A stretch of 11,670 nucleotides of DNA from Deltaproteobacteria bacterium (lineage in GTDB: Bacteria; Desulfobacterota; SM23-61): the NCBI GenBank assembly GCA_026388915.1, contig JAPLIW010000731.1, positions 1-11,670 on the forward strand, read 5' to 3'. A program made the translations under genes and the position numbers. Positions 6,454 to 11,670 of this stretch are shown here, piece by piece; the first letter of the stretch is position 1, and every line of letters starts with the position of its first letter. The notes under the pieces are model-generated. The model worked only from the letters and a program-made list of their open reading frames with translations, did no database searches and was not told the DNA's origin.

Positions 6454-7388
6454 TGCTTCCTCCCTGGTTTCGCGGGAACGGCGGCCTGGCCTATCATCCG
6501 GATCCCGTTCTGGGGGGCCGAAAAATGCGGCTCCCTTTTCTGGATCGAACCCTCCGGGCCGTGGCCGACTTGGTGGAGTACTTCCTCTTTGCCGAAATCC
6601 ATTCCCAGAAGGAGGGCTTTCTCCAGAAGCTCGACCCTCGGGTGAAATTGATCACCCTCCTCCTTTATGTGGTCACGATCAGCCTCCTTCACTCCCTTCC
6701 CTGGATTCTGGCCTTATACGGAGTGAGCCTGGGGCTCGCCCTTTTTTCTCGAATCCCCTTCTGGTTTTTCCTCCGGAGGGTCTGGCTGGTTCTTCCTCTC
6801 TTCGCCGGGATCATCGCCCTGCCGGCCACTTTGAACATCTTTACCCCCGGAGATCCGGCAGTCCTTTTGTTCTCCTTGAGCAAAGAATATCATTGGGGCC
6901 CTTACAGAATCCCCGCCGAGATTACCCTCACCTGGCCGGGAATCCATGCGGCCTCGCTGCTGGTGGGGCGAGTGGGGGCCTCCCTGTCCTTCATCCTGCT
7001 CCTGACTCTGACCACCCCCTGGGCGGATCTCTTCAAAGCGCTCCGTTCGCTGCGAGTCCCGGCGATCTATGTCCAAACCTTCGGCATGACCCTGCGCTAT
7101 CTCATGCTCCTCGGTCAAATCGTCCGGGACATGCATATGGCCAAAAAGAGCCGGACCCTTCGCCCCCAGAAGACCCGGACCGAGCAGAGATGGATCGCCG
7201 GCCAGATGGGCGCGCTTTTCGGGCGATCTTTGCAGCTGAGTGGTGAGGTCCACCGGGCCATGACCGCCCGGGGGTACCAGGGGGAGGTCCGAATCCTTTC
7301 TGTTTTTCAATTGCGCCCTGGGGATGGGCTCTGGATGGGGGGCTCCGTTGCCCTTCTGATTCTTTTCCTCTGGGGAGGAAGGGTATGA
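6450..7388 (+). CDS. cbiQ/nikQ: ECF transporter transmembrane coupling subunit T (CbiQ/NikQ)
   Basis: This 312-aa protein carries the EcfT/CbiQ pattern: an N-terminal segment with LDPRVKLI (61-68), several hydrophobic helices (about 66-99, 109-130, 166-188, 205-225 and 293-309), and two cytoplasmic coupling motifs. The first is degenerate, AKKSRT (231-236); the second is the standard ARG (273-275) in MTARGYQG. These motifs contact the ATPase and pass conformational change to the M subunit. The start at 6450 has GGAGG about 10 bases upstream and a second ATG directly after it. The ATG at 6525 (MRLPFLDRTL) also has a G-rich site and may be the true start, since the first 25 residues look unlike the family. 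It precedes the ATPase gene by 4 bases. Confidence 0.93.
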   Translation: MMLPPWFRGNGGLAYHPDPVLGGRKMRLPFLDRTLRAVADLVEYFLFAEIHSQKEGFLQKLDPRVKLITLLLYVVTISLLHSLPWILALYGVSLGLALFSRIPFWFFLRRVWLVLPLFAGIIALPATLNIFTPGDPAVLLFSLSKEYHWGPYRIPAEITLTWPGIHAASLLVGRVGASLSFILLLTLTTPWADLFKALRSLRVPAIYVQTFGMTLRYLMLLGQIVRDMHMAKKSRTLRPQKTRTEQRWIAGQMGALFGRSLQLSGEVHRAMTARGYQGEVRILSVFQLRPGDGLWMGGSVALLILFLWGGRV

Positions 7389-7392
7389 CCGA

Positions 7393-8244
7393 ATGATGAT
7401 TCAAGATCCATCCGGCGATCGGCGGGTTTACGACCTGCGCGACGTCGAGTTTTTATACGGAGGAACCCATCGGGCGCTTCAATCCGTCCATCTCCGGGTT
7501 AATGCCGGCGAGCGGATTGCCATCCTGGGGTCTAACGGCTGCGGGAAGTCGACCCTGATGCAAATCCTGGGAGGGCTCCTCTTTCCCACCAAGGGAGAAG
7601 CCTATGCCTTCGGCCAAAAGCTCACCGAAGACCAATTTCGCGAGGCCTCGTTCACCGCCTTTTTTCGCCGGCGCGTGGGCCTGCTTTTCCAGAACCCCGA
7701 CGTGCAGCTCTTCTGTCCCACGGTCTTCGACGAAATCGCCTTCGGCCCCCTGCAGCTCGACTTTTCCCGGGAAGAAGTTTTGGAGAAGTGCCGGGAGATG
7801 CTCGGCATGCTCAACCTGGAAAAGATCGCCCGCCGCTCCCCGCACCAGCTGAGCGGAGGGGAGAAAAAGAAAGTCGCCCTCGCCTCGGTGCTGGCCTTGA
7901 ACCCCGATGTCCTTCTCCTCGACGAACCCACGGCCGGCTTGGACCCGCGGACCCAGGTATGGCTGGTGGAGGTCTTGGACGAGTTGCACTCCCTCGGCAA
8001 AACCATCGTAACCGCGACCCACGACCTCTCCATTCTGGAAGAAATCGCCGATCGGGCCTACGTTATGGGTGAAGATCATGCCCTCGTCGCCGAGGGCCCC
8101 TCGGATGAGATTCTGAATGACCTGGACCTCCTCCTGCGGGTGAACCTGATCCATGAACACGCCCACGAGCATGAGGGATTTATCCATCGCCATGGCCATC
8201 TTCACGCTTTACCCCACCACCACGACCACCCCGATCAACCTTGA
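7393..8244 (+). CDS. cbiO/nikO: ECF transporter ATPase (CbiO/NikO) with histidine-rich C-terminal tail
   Basis: This 283-aa ABC ATPase has all key motifs: Walker A GSNGCGKST (46-54), Q-loop Q100, signature LSGGE (153-157), Walker B VLLLDE (173-178), D-loop AGLD (181-184) and the switch histidine H210. It hydrolyses ATP on the cytoplasmic face to drive metal entry through the M/Q subunits. After the normal CbiO end (about residue 250) there is a tail with 12 histidines in residues 254-279, mixed with Glu and Asp. That composition suggests binding of Ni, Co or Zn near the cytoplasmic exit, either as a store or as a sensor of supply. It starts 4 bases after the Q stop, with tandem ATGs at 7393 and 7396. 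It is the last gene of the operon. Confidence 0.96.
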   Translation: MMIQDPSGDRRVYDLRDVEFLYGGTHRALQSVHLRVNAGERIAILGSNGCGKSTLMQILGGLLFPTKGEAYAFGQKLTEDQFREASFTAFFRRRVGLLFQNPDVQLFCPTVFDEIAFGPLQLDFSREEVLEKCREMLGMLNLEKIARRSPHQLSGGEKKKVALASVLALNPDVLLLDEPTAGLDPRTQVWLVEVLDELHSLGKTIVTATHDLSILEEIADRAYVMGEDHALVAEGPSDEILNDLDLLLRVNLIHEHAHEHEGFIHRHGHLHALPHHHDHPDQP

Positions 8245-8292
8245 CCCGGGGCCGGGGAGGGATTTGATTTCAAATCCGCGGTAAGGCCCGGG
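8245..8292 (+). terminator. Two-tier hairpin directly after the importer operon
   Basis: An outer stem pairs CCCGGG-CC (8245-8253, one bulged G) with GGCCCGGG (8285-8292). Inside it, GGATTTGA (8260-8267) pairs perfectly with TCAAATCC (8270-8277). It begins at the base after the ATPase stop codon. A T7 run comes only about 20 bases later (8314-8320), so it is better read as an RNA 3'-end structure or imperfect terminator than as a textbook one. Confidence 0.5.
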
Positions 8293-8325
8293 AGAACCGA
8301 TTCCCTTTGCTTCTTTTTTTGGGTG

Positions 8326-8353
8326 TTGAATGCGACACGAAAAATGCTAAAAT
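8326..8353 (+). promoter_or_regulatory. Promoter of the dodecin gene
   Basis: TTGAAT (8326-8331) and TAAAAT (8348-8353) are separated by 16 bases, matching consensus at 4 and 5 of 6 positions. They lie 48 bases before the dodecin ATG. The expected transcription start is near 8360. Confidence 0.55.
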
Positions 8354-8359
8354 GTCCCT

Positions 8360-8374
8360 GGTTGCCGGGCAACC
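8360..8374. promoter_or_regulatory. Perfect 15-bp palindrome at the dodecin transcription start
   Basis: GGTTGCC and GGCAACC flank a single central G. The palindrome starts 6 bases after the -10 box, at the expected +1 position. It could be an operator, or a hairpin at the 5' end of the transcript. I do not recognise the binding protein. Confidence 0.4.
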
Positions 8375-8401
8375 AAAATCTCGGGAAAGGAGGGCTTGGT
8401 G

Positions 8402-8617
8402 ATGGCTGGGAGTATCTACAAAATCATCGAGGTTGTGGGGACGAGCAAGAGCTCCTGGGAGGATGCCGCCAAAAACGCCGTGGAGACCGCCGGCAAAAGC
8501 CTAGAAGACCTGAGGGTTGCCGAAATCATCAAGCTGGATATGACCATTGAAAAAGGGAAAGTCACCGCCTACCGATCCAGAGTCAACATCTCATTCAAAT
8601 TTCGGGCCGAAGATTAA
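8402..8617 (+). CDS. Dodecin-family protein lacking the flavin-stacking tryptophan
   Basis: This 71-aa protein shows the full dodecin pattern: IYKIIEVVGTS, the helix WEDAAKNAVETA (19-30), then DLRVAEIIKLDMTIE and a final strand VNISFKF. Dodecins form hollow 12-subunit cytoplasmic shells that bind flavins. In flavin-binding members a Trp lies in the segment after the helix (LDWFEV in the M. tuberculosis protein); here that segment reads DLRVAE, with no Trp. This resembles the second mycobacterial type, Rv0379 (calcium dodecin/SecE2), as I recall it. Flavin binding should therefore not be assumed. The ATG at 8402 is preferred over TTG 8396 and GTG 8399 because AGGAGG lies 8 bases upstream and homologues begin near here. 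It is a single-gene unit with its own promoter and terminator. Confidence 0.93.
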   Translation: MAGSIYKIIEVVGTSKSSWEDAAKNAVETAGKSLEDLRVAEIIKLDMTIEKGKVTAYRSRVNISFKFRAED

Positions 8618-8662
8618 AGGGTCCTCTTGTTCGGTCCTATTTGAGGGGAAGGGAACGATCAA

Positions 8663-8699
8663 AGCTCAACCTCTCCGGCAGGAGATGTTGAGCTTTTTT
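8663..8699 (+). terminator. Rho-independent terminator of the dodecin gene
   Basis: A 14-bp stem with one mismatch (8663-8676 with 8681-8694) and a GGCA loop is followed by TTTTT to 8699. AA at 8661-8662 can extend the stem into the T run. It is 45 bases after the stop codon and is the clearest terminator in the window. Confidence 0.9.
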
Positions 8700-8735
8700 G
8701 TTAGAGGAAATCGTCAAACACTTCGGAATCGATGC

Positions 8736-8872
8736 TTGATGAACTCGTAAAAAGTCGCAATTCCATAGAATTCGTCATTCCGGCGAAAGCCGGAATCCAG
8801 TTATTTCAAGATGTTCTGGACCCCGGCTTTCGCCGGGGTGACGCTCCAAGAGACTTTTTACGAGATCATCAA
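8736..8872. repeat. Short palindromic mobile-type repeat (137 bp) with 21-bp inverted ends
   Basis: The ends at 8736-8756 and 8852-8872 are inverted repeats with one mismatch. Inside are two hairpins: ATTCCGGC-gaaa-GCCGGAAT (8777-8796) and CCCCGGC-tttc-GCCGGGG (8821-8838). A 7-bp direct repeat, ATGCTTG, lies at 8732-8738 and 8872-8878; it overlaps the element ends and may be a target duplication. The core (CATTCCGGCGAAAGCCGGAATCC and its relative) is a very common proteobacterial intergenic repeat, known for producing spurious peptides such as VIPAKAGIQ. It has no gene of its own. Confidence 0.85.
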
Positions 8873-8916
8873 TGCTTGGAAAGTACAAACAATGAGCCTG
8901 GGGCTGGAAGAAGCAG

Positions 8917-8945
8917 TTGCCTTGTCCCTTTTCTTCATGTAAGAA
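8917..8945 (+). promoter_or_regulatory. Candidate promoter just before the radical SAM gene
   Basis: TTGCCT (8917-8922) and TAAGAA (8940-8945) are 17 bases apart, matching consensus at 4 and 3 of 6 positions. If real, transcription would start at or within a few bases of the ATG at 8952, giving a leaderless or nearly leaderless message. The match is weak. Confidence 0.3.
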
Positions 8946-8951
8946 TAAATC

Positions 8952-10280
8952 ATGAGAATTGAACTCGTCTCTCCCTCCGCGGGAGACAGCGCCCGCCTGA
9001 CCCCATTGGCCCTCGCCACACTTGCAGCTCTTAGCCCCCCGGATGTTGAAGTGGGATTTTCCGACGACCAGATCCGCCCCGTGGACCTGAACAACGGCTT
9101 CCGGGGTGCGGACCTGGTGGCCATCTCGGTGATGTCGAAAACCGCCCACCGGGCATACCAGATTGCCGATGCCTGCCGGGCAAAGGGAGTCAAGGTGGTT
9201 CTGGGGGGAATCCACCCCACGGTTCTCCCGGAAGAGGCTTCGGCCCATGCGGACGCGGTGGTGATCGGAGAAGCGGAAGATCTCTGGCCTCGGGTCATGG
9301 CGGACTTTCAAACGGGGCGCCTGCAGCGGCTTTACCGGCAGGACCGGGCGGCGGACATGAATTCTTCTCCCATTCCCCGGCGGGAGATCTTCAACGCTCA
9401 TTACCGGAGCTACATCCCCATGGATGTGGTGCAGACCACCCGGGGATGTCCCTTCTTTTGCGATTTCTGCTCCGTGCACTCAACTTTTGGGAACCGTTTC
9501 CGGATGCGGGAAATGGATAAAGTTGTGGCCGAGATTCAGGGGCTGACCCGGTGGGGGATTCTCTTCGCTGACGACAACGTGATCGGCGATGCCCCCTATT
9601 TCCGGAAGCTCTTTACCGCCCTGGAACCCCTGAAATTGAAATGGGTCGGGCAGGCTTCCCTGGCCGGGCTGGATGACGAGGAGAATCTCAAGGTTTTGCG
9701 TAAGAGCGGCTGCAAGGGCCTGTTCATCGGCTTCGAGTCACTGAGTCCCCAGTTGAAGACCATCGGAAAGCCTCAGAACCACCCGGAGCGGTACGGGGAA
9801 GTGATCCGGAAATTGCACGATCAGGGCATCATCACCTATGCCGCTTTCGTATTCGGGTTCGACTTCGACGACCCCTCGGTCTTCGAGCGCACCGTGGAGT
9901 TCGCCGTCGCCAACAAGATCATCATGGCCCAGTTCGCCATGCTGACCCCCTACCCCGGAACCCGCCTCTATAGCCGGCTGCGGGCGGAGGGGCGACTTCT
10001 GCGGGATCAGTGGTGGCTCGCGCCCAACCAGGAGGTTTTGGCCCCCCACTACCGGCCTAAACTCATGGAGCCGGAGCAGCTGCGGGAAGGCTGGAAGTGG
10101 GTCTGGAAGGAGTTCTACAACTTTTCCTCCATCCGGAAGCGGATGGGTTTCTGGCCGGCCCTCTATCCTTACCTCGCCTACCTGCCCCTCAACCTCCGCC
10201 AGCATTATTTCGCCCGCCACAAGATCTGGGACGAAAACACCCGGCCCCGGGCGTGGAAAGAGAACCTCACCAAAAAATGA
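8952..10280 (+). CDS. B12-binding-domain radical SAM protein
   Basis: This 442-aa protein has an N-terminal cobalamin-binding-like fold (about 1-125, with GGIHPT at 85-90 and GEAEDLWP at 106-113). The DxHxxG cobalt-ligand motif is not visible, as in many relatives. The radical SAM core follows (about 155-360), with the [4Fe-4S] motif C166-x3-C170-x2-C173 in TTRGCPFFCDFC. Other typical segments are FADDNVIGD (205-213), GFESLSP (260-266) and TPYPGTRLY (332-340). The C-terminal region (about 375-442) is rich in Trp and Tyr and resembles the end of HpnP/BchE-like enzymes. Such enzymes do radical methylations, cyclisations or C-C rearrangements; the substrate cannot be named from sequence, and hopanoid or other lipid modification is only one possibility. 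No clear ribosome site precedes the ATG. No biosynthetic partner is adjacent. Confidence 0.92.
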   Translation: MRIELVSPSAGDSARLTPLALATLAALSPPDVEVGFSDDQIRPVDLNNGFRGADLVAISVMSKTAHRAYQIADACRAKGVKVVLGGIHPTVLPEEASAHADAVVIGEAEDLWPRVMADFQTGRLQRLYRQDRAADMNSSPIPRREIFNAHYRSYIPMDVVQTTRGCPFFCDFCSVHSTFGNRFRMREMDKVVAEIQGLTRWGILFADDNVIGDAPYFRKLFTALEPLKLKWVGQASLAGLDDEENLKVLRKSGCKGLFIGFESLSPQLKTIGKPQNHPERYGEVIRKLHDQGIITYAAFVFGFDFDDPSVFERTVEFAVANKIIMAQFAMLTPYPGTRLYSRLRAEGRLLRDQWWLAPNQEVLAPHYRPKLMEPEQLREGWKWVWKEFYNFSSIRKRMGFWPALYPYLAYLPLNLRQHYFARHKIWDENTRPRAWKENLTKK

Positions 10281-10366
10281 GGGTGTCAGGTCTACACTCT
10301 TGACCCGCCCTTTATTCTTCTAATCGGGAGGGTTGCCGTCGCGTCAAGAGTGTAGACCTGACACCC
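10281..10366. repeat. Perfect 24-bp inverted repeat between convergent genes
   Basis: Arms 10281-10304 and 10343-10366 are perfect reverse complements separated by 38 bases. The left arm starts at the base after the radical SAM stop codon; the right arm ends 6 bases before the last codon of the convergent thiamine-diphosphate gene. It could act as a two-way terminator, though there is no T run. It could also be a REP-like element of the type moved by single-strand (RAYT/IS200-like) transposases. The motif GGGTGTCAGGTCTACACTC looks like a known dispersed repeat type, but I cannot confirm this without a search. Confidence 0.8.
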
Positions 10367-10372
10367 AAAATC

Positions 10373-11670
10373 TCACCAATACTTGGCCAGGCGGTTTTCT
10401 TCTTTGGTTATCACTTCCAGCACCACGGGCTTTCCGGTTTTGGTCTTCTCCACCGCCCGCCGGACGGCCGCAATGATATCCTTCGGGTGATCGATCCGCT
10501 CGGAATACGCCCCCAGCCCTTCGGCCGTTTTGCAGTAGTCGCCGCCGAGGAATCTTGTGCCGTACAGTTTTGTGGCGATGGGGATATGCTTCTCGTATCC
10601 TCCCAGGCAGGAGTTGTTCAGGAGGATCGTCAAAGTGGCGATTTTGTTCCGCGCCGCGGCGGCGATCTCCATGCCGCTCATCCCGAAGGCCGCATCGCCC
10701 ATGATATTAACGACCGTTTTCTGCGGCATGGCCACTTTGGCCCCCAAGGCCAGGGGAAGGCTGTATCCCAGGTGGGTGGATTTTCCCCACCCGATGTAGC
10801 TGTTGGGTTTTTCGGCGAGCCAGAAGGGAGCCGTTTGATCCCTCGGGTTCCCCGCGTCGTGAGTGGCAATCGTGCTGCTGAGATCCAGGGCTTTTTGGGC
10901 GTCCCAGATGACCCGGTAGGGATTGACCGGGACTTCATCGGAAGTCAGCAGGGGCATCCACTCGTTCAGCCATCCCTCCCTGGCCGCCTTGATTTTCCGC
11001 GCCACCGCTTCATCCCCTTTTCTCCCCTCTTTTCCGGCCATGCGTTTGACTTCTTCGATCATCTCCCGCAAAGTTAATTTTACATCCCCCATCAGGGGAA
11101 TATGGACCGGATAATCTTTGTTCAGATCTCTTTCGTCAATCGTCAGCTGGATTGCAGTTTTCCCCGGGGGAATGGGGGCGGCGAAAAAGGAGATGGACAT
11201 GCTGCTCCCGACCGCGAAGATGAGGTCGCATTCGGAAAGAAATTGAGCGACCACCTTCGAGCCGGAGAGGCCGCCGCATCCCAGGGAAAGGGGATGATTT
11301 TCGGGAAAACAGCTCTTGCCGGGAAGAGTGGTCATAACCGGGATTTGCAGGAACTCCGCAAATTCCTTCAGCTCCCCCCACGCCTCGGAATACAGGACGC
11401 CCAGGCCGGCATGGAGAAGAGGATTCTTCGCAGCCAGGATGGCTTTCAGGGCCGTCTTAATATTTTGTGGATCGGCCAAGGACCTGGAAGCCTGGACCCC
11501 TTGGTAGCTTGGGGTGGGGTCTTCCAAATCGGCCAGGGCCACATCCTGGGGAAGCTCCAGGACAACCGGTCCCGGCCTGCCCATTCGGAGATAGGTGAAG
11601 GCCCGTCTCAGGAATTCAGGAATTCGAGGAGGCTGATTGATCCTTGCGACCCATTTAGCCACATGCTGAA
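10373..11670 (-). CDS. Thiamine-diphosphate-dependent enzyme, acetolactate-synthase-like (5'-truncated)
   Basis: The frame is open to the window edge (…QHVAKWVARINQPP), so the GTG at 11662 is internal, not the start. About 430 residues are visible. First comes the end of the pyrimidine-binding domain, with the block GRPGPVVLELPQDV. Next is a central domain (LLHAGLGVLYSEAWGELKEF … TTLPGKSCFPENHP … DLIFAVGSSM). Last is the diphosphate-binding domain with MGDAAFGMSG, and NN about 27 residues later. The motif starts GDA, not the usual GDG; Ala at the third place still occurs in the family. The catalytic glutamate lies in the missing N-terminal part. Relatives include acetolactate synthase, oxalyl-CoA decarboxylase and benzoylformate decarboxylase. 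No small regulatory subunit gene follows, so a role in valine/isoleucine synthesis is not supported, and the substrate is open. Confidence 0.88.
   Translation of the reverse strand, partial: QHVAKWVARINQPPRIPEFLRRAFTYLRMGRPGPVVLELPQDVALADLEDPTPSYQGVQASRSLADPQNIKTALKAILAAKNPLLHAGLGVLYSEAWGELKEFAEFLQIPVMTTLPGKSCFPENHPLSLGCGGLSGSKVVAQFLSECDLIFAVGSSMSISFFAAPIPPGKTAIQLTIDERDLNKDYPVHIPLMGDVKLTLREMIEEVKRMAGKEGRKGDEAVARKIKAAREGWLNEWMPLLTSDEVPVNPYRVIWDAQKALDLSSTIATHDAGNPRDQTAPFWLAEKPNSYIGWGKSTHLGYSLPLALGAKVAMPQKTVVNIMGDAAFGMSGMEIAAAARNKIATLTILLNNSCLGGYEKHIPIATKLYGTRFLGGDYCKTAEGLGAYSERIDHPKDIIAAVRRAVEKTKTGKPVVLEVITKEENRLAKYW

Noticed and set aside
8732..8962. 76-codon ORF before the radical SAM gene
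   Set aside because: It contains the VIPAKAGIQ/DPGFRRGD peptides that come from the palindromic repeat at 8736-8872.

Overview
The window looks like chromosomal DNA from a GC-rich Gram-negative bacterium, most likely a Desulfobacterota/'Deltaproteobacteria' lineage. That placement is inferred, not proven. It rests on the gene content: a DUF2275-type anti-sigma protein, a VIT/VWA protein with an AgmX/PglI-type C-terminus, a nik/cbi M-N-Q-O cassette with a PDGLE-like N protein, and a B12-binding radical SAM protein. The intergenic repeats are also of a kind common in such genomes. No rRNA, tRNA, CRISPR array, transposase or phage gene was seen.

Layout. (1) Positions 2-811 hold the 3' part of a membrane-anchored anti-sigma-like gene, followed by a 0.56-kb gene-free stretch with repeat element A and a terminator-like hairpin. 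(2) Positions 1375-3696 encode an exported VIT + von Willebrand A protein. (3) Convergent to it, 3819-4757 (minus strand) encodes a response regulator fused to a diguanylate cyclase domain. (4) Positions 4758-5369 are gene-free and hold repeat element B and a promoter. (5) Positions 5370-8244 form a tight four-gene operon for an energy-coupling-factor nickel/cobalt importer (M, N, Q, O), ending in a histidine-rich ATPase tail and a hairpin. (6) Positions 8402-8617 are a single-gene dodecin unit with its own promoter, palindrome and strong terminator. (7) Positions 8736-8872 hold a short palindromic mobile-type repeat. (8) Positions 8952-10280 encode a B12-binding-type radical SAM enzyme, convergent with (9) a 5'-truncated thiamine-diphosphate enzyme at 10373-11670 (minus strand). 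A perfect 24-bp inverted repeat lies between the two.

Functional reading. The best-understood unit is the Ni/Co importer: M binds the metal ion, Q couples it to the ATPase O, and N is the small accessory membrane protein. The anti-sigma and VIT/VWA genes may belong to one envelope-response locus, but repeat A separates them. The other genes are single transcription units without a visible shared pathway.

The most unusual signal is the pair of related 262-268-bp nested palindromes, A and B. They lie in inverted orientation in the window, yet each has the same orientation relative to the gene that follows it. Their 35-bp arms differ by compensatory base-pair changes, and by single changes that keep pairing as G-U if one particular strand is transcribed. 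I see no complete new gene system beyond this.
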